Source: UBA11872 sp965198285
GTDB lineage: Bacteria > Chloroflexota > UBA11872
Direction of reading: 5' to 3'
Assembly: GCA_965198285.1 (NCBI GenBank)
Contig: OZ240251.1
Span: forward strand, 2,232,001-2,296,000
DNA: 64,000 nt
The first letter of the stretch is position 1. The number at the start of each line of letters is the position of its first letter. A program made the position numbers and the translations under genes. Below are positions 17,412 to 25,325 of this stretch, piece by piece. A model generated the notes under the pieces. The model ran no database searches, was not told the DNA's origin, and saw nothing but the letters and a program-made list of their open reading frames with translations.

Positions 17412-17538
17412 ATGTGTTCAGGTGGTCGGGCGGATGTGTTCAGTTTTGGGGGCGATGTGTTCAGTTTCTCGGCGAATGTGTTCAGTTTCGGGCCCAATGT
17501 GTTCACTTCTGAGGGCCATGTGTTCAGTTTCCGGCGGC
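17412..17538 (+). repeat. Array 1: six direct 21-bp repeats (ATGTGTTCA type)
   Basis: Units start at 17412, 17434, 17455, 17476, 17497 and 17518, a spacing of 22, 21, 21, 21 and 21 bp. All six begin ATGTGTTCA, usually followed by GTTT and a G/C-rich tail. The period equals two turns of B-DNA, so identical bases face the same side of the helix. There is no unit-spacer structure as in CRISPR. Confidence 0.85.
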
Positions 17539-17643
17539 GCGCGTCCCCCCTCACGGCCCCCTTTGGCAGGCTCAGAGCAGGCTCTCCAGGGACGCCGGGA
17601 TGACGGTGGGAGCGGGCGGGAGGCGGGGGGAGCGCACCCTGGC

Positions 17644-17769
17644 ATGTGTCAACTCTGTCGGGCCAATGTGTCCAGATTTGGGGCCGATGTGTCCAGATTT
17701 CGGGCGAATGTGTCCAGTTTCGAGGGGATGTGTCCACTTTGGCGAGGAATGTGTCCAGTTCTCGGAGGT
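17644..17769 (+). repeat. Array 2: six direct 21-bp repeats (ATGTGTCCA type)
   Basis: Units start at 17644, 17666, 17687, 17708, 17728 and 17749, a spacing of 22, 21, 21, 20 and 21 bp. Five begin ATGTGTCCA and the first begins ATGTGTCAA. The fifth unit shares a CACTT variant with the fifth unit of array 1, and both arrays open with a 22-bp step, so the arrays look like a duplicated block offset by about 232 bp. A lone ATGTGTTCAGTTTTTGG unit occurs at 17857. Confidence 0.85.
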
Positions 17770-18629
17770 GCGCCTTGGTTGGGGATGGGGCATGGACCGA
17801 AGGCGAGATTCCTCGGCTCCGCTGCGCTGCGCTCGGAATGACAGCGGCGGCGGGGGATGTGTTCAGTTTTTGGCGGTGGGCGTTCTCTCGATTCAGACGT
17901 CCGCGAGGCGGAATGATACGGAGGAGGTGGCGAGTGGTTGGTGGGTCGTGGGGAGTGGCTGGTGACGAGGGCTGTGAGCGGAAGCGCGAGGAGAAGGCGG
18001 CGAGGCGTGGAGTGTGAGAGGCCGCGAGACAATCGGCGGGCTGCGGCGCCGGCACGGCCTGGAGGCGGCGTCCTAGGCAGGCGGGGTTTGGCGACGGGCG
18101 GAGGCGGTGGGATAGCGGCGGGCGCGGGCGGGTTGGTTGCAGGGTTCAGGCGGAGCGCTGGGCTTGGCCATTGGTCCGAGGCCGATGGGGATCGGTGACA
18201 AGGCGACGGGCGGGTCAACGCGTCAACCGTTCGTCGCTGTCGGATGGAATTGTCGACAGATTTAGCCGCGTGGTCGCGGACGATACTGCTCGGTGTGGCG
18301 GGGAATGACGTGTGGTCTAGCCTGTGATCGATAATAGTTCGAATACGATTGATCCGGTGCGGCCCGGCTGATGGTTGACGGCTTGCGGCAGGCGACGCGC
18401 AGGGGACACCGGGGCGGTGCCGGTTCGCGCGCGCTGTCCGCCAAGCACAGTTGTGCGTTCCGGCTCCCTCCTCGCCAGAAGCGCGGCCACGGCCAGCAAG
18501 CGCCTGACCGTCGTGCCGGCGGATGAGCGCCGGGGGCGTGGGGCTACGGGACATTGCTAAGGAATCCGATTGTTCGCCACACCAATTGGAAGTCATGGCG
18601 GTTAACTCCTTCCATCAAAGCGGATTCTG

Positions 18630-21470
18630 ATGCGTTGGACCACTTGTACGCGTGACTTCCCGTCATTTGTAAGTCGGGGCTGGCGGGGCGTCGTTGGCGG
18701 ATTCGTGTTCGTGCTGGTGGGGCTGGTGGGGTGCGTTGAGGCTGAGGAGTCCGGGAGATCGCTTCCGGTGCCGAGCGCCGTAGCGATGGCAACGCGTGAG
18801 ACCGCCCGTCAACTGGTGGCAGCCCCGGCGCCCGAGCGGTCGGTGCCTGGAGCGACGGTGGGGCAACGTCGACGCACGCCATCGCCTACCGTGGATTCGC
18901 GGGCGACGTCTAGCGTTGATTCGGAGACTCGCGGCAGGGGCACGATTCCCACGCCGACTCCGACGGTGGTGGCTGCCGCGCGTGGGGGTGATTGGACACC
19001 GGCGCCAGGCACGCCAGATGTGAATCCGCAGCAGACGCGGGAGGGGACGCCGGCGGGTTCGCCTGCCGCGGACGGGCAATCGACGGCTGACGCTGAGCCG
19101 GAGCGCACAGCGACCCTGGCGCAGCAGACCACGCGCCGCGAAATCGTCATAGAAGTGTATCCAGAGACTTTTCGCCCTCCCCCCTCAGGCTGCTCCCCTG
19201 ACGGGCGGGAGGGGGCTTGGCAGGTCCGGAAATCTGTGGCGTGGAGCCCGGATGGGTCGCAGGTCTTCTACACGCAGGGGGGCGCGATCTACGCGGCGAC
19301 GGCAGACGGCGCACGCGTACGGCAGGTGGCCGCCACGAGGGCGGCCGGCTCAGACCCGGGAAAAACGGAGCACATCCGAGTGGAGCATGACGGCACGAGG
19401 GTGCGTACGATCGTATATCGGCCGGTGACCTTACCCGCCGAGCAAGGCGCCGGCGACAACCTGGGCCCCATGACGGCGTTCAGCATGTCCCCGGACGGTC
19501 GGCAGGTACTCTACTCAACCTGCGCGTATCCGCGGCAGACCGACGTCCCGGCGGGCCGTCCGCGTGACCTAGGTGAGTACCAATACGACCTCTCCGTGCT
19601 GGACGTGGCCGGTGGAGCCGTGCGGCGACTGACAGCCCGCGATACGGCTGAGAACTTCCCAACCTGGTCGCCCGACGGCACTCGGATTGCCTTCCTGTCC
19701 GGGCTCAGGCGCCTACGCACGATGGCGCCCGATGGCTCGGACGTGCGCGACCTGACGGACGGGACTGAGACCAAGGAGTTGCTCCTGCATCCGCCGCAGT
19801 GGTCGCCCGATGGGCAGCGGCTGGCCTTTGTGGCGAAAGAGGCCGCAGCCAGTCAGCCAGTGCTCTTCACCATTAGGGCGGACGGGACTGAGTTGCGGCG
19901 GCTGGCGGTTGCAGTCAGCCCCCCGTCGTGGTCGCCGGACGGCCGGCGCCTCGCCATGGCCCGTCCGGTGGGCCAGGAGGCGGTGGAGTTGATCACCATC
20001 CAGGCGGACGGGACGGACGTGCGGCCGGTCACGGACATCGAGGGCTGGCAATTCACCACTGGTCGGCAACGCGTCGGCCCGAGCGGTTGGGACCGGCAGG
20101 TGGAATCCATCCCGCGAGCGGTCGACGCCTGGATTGAGACGCTGGCCTGGTCACCGGCCGCCGATCAGATCCTGTACACCTGCGGGACGGGCTTCTGTGT
20201 CACCACCACCGACGGAACGCCGGTGGGCAAGTCCCCCCGCTATGCGGACGAGACGACCGTGGCGGTGAGAATCAGAGAATACTCGCTGGCGCCGCATCCC
20301 GCGGCGGCCTGGTCGCCTGACGGGTCGCACATCGCGGTCGTTTCTCGCCATGTCAGGTCGAGCACCGCCGTCGCTTTTCAAGCGGCATATGCAGATGTGA
20401 TCCTGGAACAGGCGACGCCTGACTGGACGGATGTGCGGGTACTCGTCTGGGAAGGACTCGGAAGGCCCGTGGCGGCGGGCGCCCGGGACTTGGACGTAGC
20501 CGCGAACCAAGCCGCCTGCGCCGCGGGGTACGTGGTGCCGCAGCCGGACGCCAACCCCGGCCTGGTGCGGGACTGCCAGGTGCTCGTAGGCGTGGCACCG
20601 GAACTCACTCGCCTCCATGGGTTTAACTGGAATGCTGGCACTCCCATCAAACAGTGGGAGAGCGTGACCGTGGCCGGGCACCCTCCCCGGATTACGGAAC
20701 TACAGATGGGCGGAATCTGGGCCTGGTGGACGGTGTCCGACCCTGGCGTGCCCGTGCCAGTAGCGTTGGCCGAGTTGACTGAATTGCGGGTGTTGGAACT
20801 CGGTGGCAATCAGTTCCACGGCCCGATCCCCGAACAGTGGGCGAGCTTGAAGAAGCTCCAGTTCCTTAGCTTGATTGACAGTGGAGTCGCGGGCCCGATC
20901 CCAGCGTTCCTCGGTCGTCTGTCCCAACTTCGCACACTCAATCTCGCGCACAACAAGCTCGACGGGTCGCTGCCGCCCGAGCTTGGCCAGTTGGCTGACC
21001 TGGAGACGCTGGTATTGCGCGTCAACGCTCTCAGCGGGTCCATCCCGTCCGAGTTCGGCCGGCTCACGCATCTAGCCACGCTGGATCTGTCGGATAACCG
21101 ACTTACCGGCCCGATTCCGCCGGATCTCAGCCAGTTGGCCAGGCTGGAGACCCTGGCACTGTCAAGCAACGAGCTCACCGGCGCCATCCCGTCCGAATTG
21201 TGCCAACTCACCAACGTATCGACGCTGAGCCTGGGCCGTAATCGGCTCAGCGGGCTGATTCCGGATTGCCTTGGTGAATTGCCGAATCTGGGCAGGCTCC
21301 ACCTCGAGCACAACCAGTTGAGCGGAGGGATTCCCGCGACGCTGGCACACGCGCGCCACCTCGAGTACGCGGTTCTCGAAGGCAATCAACTCACAGGCTG
21401 TGTGCCGCTGGGGTTGAGACTGCACGGTCGCGACAAGCTTGGGTTGCCGGACTGTGAGGCGGGGGCGTAA
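18630..21470 (+). CDS. Large lipoprotein: PD40 propeller, linker module and nine leucine-rich repeats
   Basis: The product is 946 residues. It has a type II signal peptide with lipobox LVGC (about residues 31-34), then a long Pro/Thr/Ala-rich spacer. TolB/PD40 repeats (WSPDGxxxxF/Y) run from about residue 205 to 600. The Cys-initiated module (CAAGYVVPQP ... DCQVLV ... NWNAGTPIKQWESVTV) follows at about residue 628. The end has nine 24-residue LRR units of the plant-receptor type (LxxLxLxxNxLxGxIPxxLxxL). It is a paralogue of the gene at 2985. It is expected to be anchored outside the membrane and to bind a protein or carbohydrate. A long G-rich, repeat-filled region lies upstream. Confidence 0.8.
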   Translation: MRWTTCTRDFPSFVSRGWRGVVGGFVFVLVGLVGCVEAEESGRSLPVPSAVAMATRETARQLVAAPAPERSVPGATVGQRRRTPSPTVDSRATSSVDSETRGRGTIPTPTPTVVAAARGGDWTPAPGTPDVNPQQTREGTPAGSPAADGQSTADAEPERTATLAQQTTRREIVIEVYPETFRPPPSGCSPDGREGAWQVRKSVAWSPDGSQVFYTQGGAIYAATADGARVRQVAATRAAGSDPGKTEHIRVEHDGTRVRTIVYRPVTLPAEQGAGDNLGPMTAFSMSPDGRQVLYSTCAYPRQTDVPAGRPRDLGEYQYDLSVLDVAGGAVRRLTARDTAENFPTWSPDGTRIAFLSGLRRLRTMAPDGSDVRDLTDGTETKELLLHPPQWSPDGQRLAFVAKEAAASQPVLFTIRADGTELRRLAVAVSPPSWSPDGRRLAMARPVGQEAVELITIQADGTDVRPVTDIEGWQFTTGRQRVGPSGWDRQVESIPRAVDAWIETLAWSPAADQILYTCGTGFCVTTTDGTPVGKSPRYADETTVAVRIREYSLAPHPAAAWSPDGSHIAVVSRHVRSSTAVAFQAAYADVILEQATPDWTDVRVLVWEGLGRPVAAGARDLDVAANQAACAAGYVVPQPDANPGLVRDCQVLVGVAPELTRLHGFNWNAGTPIKQWESVTVAGHPPRITELQMGGIWAWWTVSDPGVPVPVALAELTELRVLELGGNQFHGPIPEQWASLKKLQFLSLIDSGVAGPIPAFLGRLSQLRTLNLAHNKLDGSLPPELGQLADLETLVLRVNALSGSIPSEFGRLTHLATLDLSDNRLTGPIPPDLSQLARLETLALSSNELTGAIPSELCQLTNVSTLSLGRNRLSGLIPDCLGELPNLGRLHLEHNQLSGGIPATLAHARHLEYAVLEGNQLTGCVPLGLRLHGRDKLGLPDCEAGA

Positions 21471-21478
21471 AGCGCTGC

Positions 21479-22008
21479 GTGCGAGGGATCCGGCACTTGA
21501 TTGGCGCACCGGGCCGCGGGGCAGAACCTGCCATCGTGCCAGTGCTGCTGGCGCTGAACGTGGGCTGCGCAGGTCCAGACAGGCCCGATGGTGATGAGGA
21601 TCGGCGTCCGTTGCCGAGCCCGTTGCCATAGGTTTTGTCCGGCCACTGAGAGTGATCGAGCGGTCCTAGACCCCGCCCGCTGTGGGCGCGCCCGTCGTCG
21701 GATCCAATCCCTCAGGTGACCTGTCGACGCTGCGTGGGCCGTGGGGCGGCAGCGTGGGCTGCGCTTGGCGCGGGATCGCCCGGACGGCAGAGCAGCGCGC
21801 CGACGCGATCCGGCTGTGGCCGGGGCTAGCGCCGGGTGCCGTGATCCCAGAGGCGTCCTACGTGGAGGCCTTGTTCATGGTCGTGCTGGACACCTTTGAC
21901 CCTCATTCTCGTGACACGGCCAAGGCCAAGTTCCTGGCGAGTGCGCGGGTGGGGTTGTCGATGGACTACCTGATTCTGACGCGTTTCGCGGAATGGTCGG
22001 TGCGTTAG
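21479..22008 (+). pseudogene. Broken lipoprotein gene, paralogue of the gene at 5009
   Basis: A frame starting at GTG 21479, nine bases after the previous stop, reads as a lipoprotein signal (VPVLLALNVGCAGPDRPD) and stops at TAG 21629-21631. In another frame, 21682-22008 encodes CAWRGIARTAEQRADAIR and a segment through MDYLILTRFAEWSVR that closely matches residues about 114-190 of the protein encoded at 5009. The rest of the parental protein (about 250 residues) is absent. The parts are in different frames, so a frameshift and a C-terminal deletion are inferred. Confidence 0.7.
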
Positions 22009-22061
22009 CTCGGGGGTGGGCGGAGGGGCGCAGCGTGCTCGCATGCTGGGGCACCGGGCCT

Positions 22062-22233
22062 GGGTACCCACAAGGGATACCCCTACAGGTTCCGACTCTC
22101 GCACAGATGACCGTGCGGGCTCACCGTAAGCGTGGGTGGGCCGGAGACTGTTTTGGGGAGGCCTGGGTGCTGTGGGCTCTGTGGTTCGACACGCCCCTCC
22201 GAGAGACTCCGGGACGGCTCACCACGAACGGGG
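22062..22233. repeat. Composite dispersed repeat, copy A
   Basis: It begins GGGTACCCACAAGGG and ends in a GGCTCACCACGAACGGGG element. It is collinear with 25085-25257 over about 172 bp with scattered mismatches, flanking the accessory zone on both sides. It has no coding content. Confidence 0.6.
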
Positions 22234-22372
22234 GGCTGTGTGGTTAGACACAGCCCCTTCGGCGAGCTCAGGGCAGGTTCTGCGCGGGGATGACGGGGTT
22301 GCGCCGAAGACGGACGGGTTGGGGAGGCCGCCCCGACGCGAGACCCGGGGTCGGGGTGGGGCCAGTGGATCA

Positions 22373-22413
22373 CGACCGGAAGACGGGCGGGTCGGGGACC
22401 CGCCCCTACGAGA
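22373..22413 (+). repeat. REP unit 1
   Basis: The repeat reads GACCGGAAGACGGGCGGGTC then GGGGACCCGCCCCTACGA. The core GGCGGGTC-GGG-GACCCGCC is a perfect hairpin. It lies immediately upstream of the RAYT start, the classical location for REP units served by the transposase. Confidence 0.75.
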
Positions 22414-22434
22414 GACAGGACGGGAGGGCGCGTG

Positions 22435-23253
22435 ATGGGGGAGACTTTGCGGCGACGGGATGCATGGGCGGACTGTGGGGAATGGCTTCGGGTGGTTTCC
22501 AGGCAGGAGGACAGTGGTTGGCCGAAGCGTCGGACGCTGCGTTTGCGGGGGTACGACTACTCGCAGGCGGGGGCCTATGCGGTGACGATTTGTACTCACG
22601 GTGGCGCGTTTCTGTTCGGCCAAGTGAGCGACGGGACGATGGAGTTGAGCGGAGCCGGTCGTCTGGTCGAAGCCGTGTGGGATGGGCTGCCGGCGTATTA
22701 CCGGCACGTCACTTTGGATGCGTCTGTGGTGATGCCGGATCACGTGCATGGGGTGATCGTTTTCAAGGATCGGCCTTTGCCGGCGGAGTTGGAGTCGGAG
22801 ATCGGCCCGGTGCCAGAAGGCGCGTCGGTTGGGTCTCGACCGGAAGACGGGCGGGTCGGGGACGCCGCCCCTACGACATCCGCGACGAGAGGGAAGCGAA
22901 CGACCGGAAGACGGGCGGGTCGGGGACCCGCCCCGGCGCCAGAAGGCGTGTCGGTTGGGTCTCGACCGGAAGACGGGCGGGTCGGGGACGCCGCCCCTAC
23001 GAAGAGGCGGGCATCTCGGCGGCGTGGGTTGTCGGAGGTGGTGCGGGGGTTTAAGTCGATGTCGGGGCGGCGGGTGAATGCGTTGCGGGGGACGCCGGGG
23101 GTGGCGGTGTGGCAGCGGGGGTTCTACGAGCATGTGGTTCGGAATGAGGAGGATCTGAATCGGATTCGGCAGTACATCGAAAAGAACCCGGTGCGGTGGC
23201 GGTTGAAGCGGGAGGGTGAGGAACGGGGATTGGGGGCCGGCGAGTCGGGGTAG
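22435..23253 (+). CDS. REP-associated tyrosine transposase (RAYT, Y1_Tnp/HUH family)
   Basis: The product is 272 residues from the ATG at 22435. The HUH motif is in MPDHVHGVIV (about residue 101) and the catalytic Tyr is in RQYIEKNPVRW (about residue 247); N-terminal RLRGYDYSQAGAYAVTICTH is typical. RAYTs cut single strands at REP hairpins and are single-copy domesticated relatives of IS200/IS605 transposases. Between HUH and Tyr there is an extra stretch of about 60 residues made of two SVGSRPEDGRVGDAAPT units plus a third in another frame, which are REP sequences translated in frame. The flanking core regions align with normal RAYTs, so the gene may still be active. Confidence 0.85.
   Translation: MGETLRRRDAWADCGEWLRVVSRQEDSGWPKRRTLRLRGYDYSQAGAYAVTICTHGGAFLFGQVSDGTMELSGAGRLVEAVWDGLPAYYRHVTLDASVVMPDHVHGVIVFKDRPLPAELESEIGPVPEGASVGSRPEDGRVGDAAPTTSATRGKRTTGRRAGRGPAPAPEGVSVGSRPEDGRVGDAAPTKRRASRRRGLSEVVRGFKSMSGRRVNALRGTPGVAVWQRGFYEHVVRNEEDLNRIRQYIEKNPVRWRLKREGEERGLGAGESG
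22813..22875 (+). repeat. REP unit 2, inside the RAYT reading frame
   Basis: It consists of CCAGAAGGCGCGTCGGTTGG-type flank plus the REP core (from 22838). It is identical to 22939-23002 except for one base, and the two copies lie 126 bp (42 codons) apart, so the frame is kept. Confidence 0.75.
22902..22935 (+). repeat. REP unit 3, inside the RAYT reading frame
   Basis: It has the REP core with the perfectly symmetric GGCGGGTC/GACCCGCC version of the hairpin, read in a different frame from its neighbours (TGRRAGRGPAP). Confidence 0.7.
22939..23002 (+). repeat. REP unit 4, inside the RAYT reading frame
   Basis: A near-identical copy of 22813-22875, including its 25-bp left flank, encoding the same SVGSRPEDGRVGDAAPT peptide. 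Confidence 0.75.
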
Positions 23254-23651
23254 CGGCAGGTTGGGATGAGAGCGGCGCGATTGGGGTGGAGGCGTTGGCC
23301 TCGAGTGGATGACGGGCGGCGGTCCGGATGGGAGCGGGGTGGGGCCGTTGGACCTCGAGCGGAAGACGGGCGGGTCGGGGACGCCGCCCCTACGAAAGAC
23401 AGGACGGGAGTCGCGGGGTGGGTTAGGGGGAGGCGGTTCGGCAGGGCTCCTTCGACAGGCTCAGGACAGGTCTCCGCGGACTTCGAGCCGGCTCACGACG
23501 AACGGTTGGAGGCTGCGACTGTTGGGTTGCGACCGGATGAGACCGGTTTGAGACCGGGCCCCATTCGGCAAGCTCAGGGCAGGCTCTACGCGGGAGGGGA
23601 CGCGAGCTGGGAGAATGGCGGGGGACATACCTGTGGAACGGCGGTGACGGC
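23254..23651. other. Intergenic stretch with REP and dispersed repeats
   Basis: No gene is seen. It contains REP unit 5 at 23355-23395 and two copies of the CAGGCTCAG/AGCTCAGGGCAGG dispersed repeat (about 23445-23472 and 23557-23590), which together look like a small cassette. Confidence 0.6.
23355..23395 (+). repeat. REP unit 5
   Basis: GCGGAAGACGGGCGGGTCGG then GGACGCCGCCCCTACGA, about 100 bp downstream of the RAYT stop and in the same orientation as the other units. Confidence 0.75.
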
Positions 23652-23879
23652 ATGACCGACTGGGAGCGGTGCCCGGCGGTGGAACGAAGTGCGGGCAAGC
23701 TCAGCGGGGCCTGGACGTTTGCAGGAACCCGGGTGCCGGTGTCCGCCCTTTTCGAGAACCTGGAAAGCGGCGCGACGGTTGGCCAGTTTCTGGACTGGTT
23801 CCCGGGCGTTGAAGCCTGGCAGGTTCGAGCGGTGCTGGAACACGAAGCGGAGGCCCTGCGAGTTCCCGCGCGCTTGTGA
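23652..23879 (+). CDS. DUF433-family antitoxin-like protein
   Basis: The product is 75 residues. The TFAGTRVPVSALFENLESGATVGQF and FPGVEAWQVRAVLEHEAEALR segments are the DUF433 winged-helix-type signature. DUF433 proteins usually precede a DUF5615 PIN-like gene and act as the antitoxin of that pair. The stop overlaps the next start as GTGA. The frame is intact. Confidence 0.8.
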   Translation: MTDWERCPAVERSAGKLSGAWTFAGTRVPVSALFENLESGATVGQFLDWFPGVEAWQVRAVLEHEAEALRVPARL

Positions 23880-24193
23880 GGATTCTTTTCGATCAGGGCA
23901 CCCCCGCGCCGCTGCGACGTCATCTCGACGGTCATGTGGTTGACACGGCAGCCGAGCGCGGCTGGTCAGATCTGGATAACGGAGACCTGGTCGAAAACGC
24001 CGAGCGGGAAGGCTACGACGTCCTGATCAGCACCGATCAGAATATGCGATAGCAGCAGAACGTTGCGGGTCGAAGGCTGGCAGTGGTCGTTCTGCATTCC
24101 ACCGCGTGGCCCAAGGTACTGCTGCGCGTGGAGGACATTCGTTTGGCGCTTGACCAGATAGGCCCCGGGGAACTGCTGGAAGTCTCGATTTGA
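23876..24193 (+). pseudogene. DUF5615 PIN-like toxin interrupted by an amber codon
   Basis: Read from GTG 23876, the frame gives RILFDQGTPAPLRRHLDGH, then ..YDVLISTDQNMR, then TAG at 24050-24052, then QQNVAGRRLAVVVLHSTAWP to a TGA at 24193. It is a full 105-residue PIN-like protein if the TAG is read through. Family members typically have TDQNLRYQQNL, so the amber codon replaces Tyr. The N-terminal fragment (58 residues) contains the first acidic residue and the TDQN pair but lacks the rest of the fold. It is probably inactive. Confidence 0.8.
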
Positions 24194-24534
24194 GGTAGAG
24201 GCGTCACGACCGGAAGACGGGTGGGTCGGGGACGGGGCGACGGGGAAGGGGAGAGTGGAGAGGGCAGAGCAGTGAGAGAGGACGGGGAATAGGAGGCCGA
24301 TTGGGGACGCCGCGCCTACGCGCGAACGGATGCGGCGGGGTGGGGGCTGAGGGCTGAAGAGATAGAGTGCTTCAGTGAGACGGCGCGGGGGCTTGAGGCG
24401 GTTCTGCTGCTGGGGTGTGGGAGTGAACCGGCGCCAACGGCCACAGAAGACTCGGACCCGGGCAGGGATGCTCAGCTTGAGGGGTACGAACTAGCTGGGC
24501 AGGAATGCGAGCCGGAACAACGGGAGGTCAAGCC
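24194..24534. other. Intergenic stretch upstream of hicB
   Basis: No gene is seen. It holds REP unit 6 (24207-24240) and a diverged half-unit near 24300-24325. A GGAGG-type ribosome site at 24522-24527 serves hicB. Confidence 0.55.
24207..24240 (+). repeat. REP unit 6 (diverged)
   Basis: GACCGGAAGACGGGTGGGTC then GGGGACGGGGCGAC. The left half matches the family; the right arm of the hairpin is lost. Confidence 0.6.
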
Positions 24535-24756
24535 ATGCTTCGACAGATGACGGCGATTATCGAGCGCGATGGCGACTTTTTCGTGGCGCTCTGCCCTGAG
24601 TTGGACATTGCTAGCCAGGGGGCGAGCGTGTCGGAGGCTCGAGCCAATCTAAAGGAAGCGCTGGAGCTCTTTTACGAGGCGGCTTCCGCCGACGAAATTC
24701 AGCGTCGGCTGCATGATGAAATCTATGTGACGCAGGTTGAGGTGGCGGTTGGCTAG
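24535..24756 (+). CDS. hicB: HicB-family antitoxin
   Basis: The product is 73 residues from the ATG at 24535, chosen for the GGGAGGT site eight bases upstream. The degenerate RNase H-like HicB fold is clear: MTAIIERDGDFFVALCPELDIASQG, then SVSEARANLKEALELFYE. It neutralises the HicA mRNA interferase and usually autoregulates. No C-terminal DNA-binding domain is visible, as in short HicB forms. The HicB-HicA order is seen in many genomes. Confidence 0.85.
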   Translation: MLRQMTAIIERDGDFFVALCPELDIASQGASVSEARANLKEALELFYEAASADEIQRRLHDEIYVTQVEVAVG

Positions 24757-24967
24757 GCTTCGAGTGCTGTCGGGCCGGGAGGTCTGCGCGATCCTGGCAC
24801 GGCATGGGTTCGCCGAGGTGCGCCGCCGGGGCAGCCACATTTTGATGCAAAGGGTCGAGGACGGAGATACGACCACCGTTCCGGTGCCAGACCACAGGGA
24901 ACTCCGCGTGGGAACGTTGATGTCGATCATCCGGCAATCGGGGCTGCCCAGGACGTTGTTCGAGTGA
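24749..24967 (+). CDS. hicA: HicA-family mRNA interferase toxin
   Basis: The product is 72 residues from a TTG at 24749, which overlaps the hicB stop (24754-24756) and gives the usual LSGREVCAILARHGF start; GTG 24764 is an alternative. The double-stranded-RNA-binding-like fold has its catalytic His in RRRGSHILMQR. It is intact, unlike the two other toxins in this window. Confidence 0.85.
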   Translation: MARLRVLSGREVCAILARHGFAEVRRRGSHILMQRVEDGDTTTVPVPDHRELRVGTLMSIIRQSGLPRTLFE

Positions 24968-25325
24968 GCACGTAGGTTCTTGAGGCTGGTTGCACCAGCG
25001 GCAGCGAAGGCCGGGAACGGGTTTCGTGGGGTTAGGACGGGCGCTGCGCGCGGTGGGGAGATTGACCTGCGAGTCCTCGCCCTTGGGTACCCACAAGGGG
25101 CACCCCTACAGGATCCGACGAACCGACCAATGACGGGGCGGGCTCACTGTGAACGGGGATTGGATGGGGGGTGTTTGGCGAGGCTTGGGTGCGATGGGCT
25201 GTGTGGTTCGACACGGGCCTCCGAGGGACTCCGAACCGGCTCACTACGAACGGGGGCCGGGATGACGGAGGGGGATGAAGGCGAGATCCCTCGGGGGACC
25301 TCGGGATGACAAGGAGGCGAATGGG
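24968..25325. other. Intergenic stretch between convergent hicA and aroB
   Basis: No gene is seen. It is mostly the composite dispersed repeat copy B (25085-25257), followed by a GAGATCCCTCGGGGGACCTC-type intergenic element at about 25282-25310. Confidence 0.6.
25085..25257. repeat. Composite dispersed repeat, copy B
   Basis: Collinear with 22062-22233: same GGGTACCCACAAGGGG start, GGCTTGGGTG middle and GGCTCACTACGAACGGGG end. Confidence 0.6.

Larger units (their letters stand above)
16574..18629. other. 2-kb gene-free, G-rich repeat region
   Basis: No open frame here has recognisable protein features; long frames are translations of repeats. The plus strand is strongly G-rich, with runs such as those at 17240-17260 that could form quadruplexes. 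It contains an AT palindrome at 16641-16664, a 27-bp perfect inverted repeat at 16893-16949, a GGCCGGTTT-type hairpin at 17076-17094, an operator-like palindrome at 17211-17222, two arrays of 21-bp repeats, and one copy of a CAGGCTCAG dispersed repeat near 17561-17585. Confidence 0.7.
22009..22434. other. Repeat-rich intergenic stretch
   Basis: No gene is seen. It holds a composite dispersed repeat (22062-22233, second copy at 25085-25257), a CAGGCTCAG/AGCTCAGGGCAGG type repeat at about 22253-22280 (others near 17561, 23445 and 23557), a diverged REP at about 22307-22343 and a good REP at 22373-22413. Confidence 0.6.

Noticed and set aside
17412..17769. CRISPR array
   Set aside because: The repeats are contiguous 21-bp units with no unique 30-40-bp spacers, and no cas gene is in the window.
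17228..18055. Minus-strand frame encoding a heptad-like repeat (KLNTxxx / EHIxxxT)
   Set aside because: The apparent seven-residue repeat is the 21-bp DNA array translated; unit lengths of 20 and 22 bp break the frame, and flanks translate dispersed repeats (ALSLPKG type).
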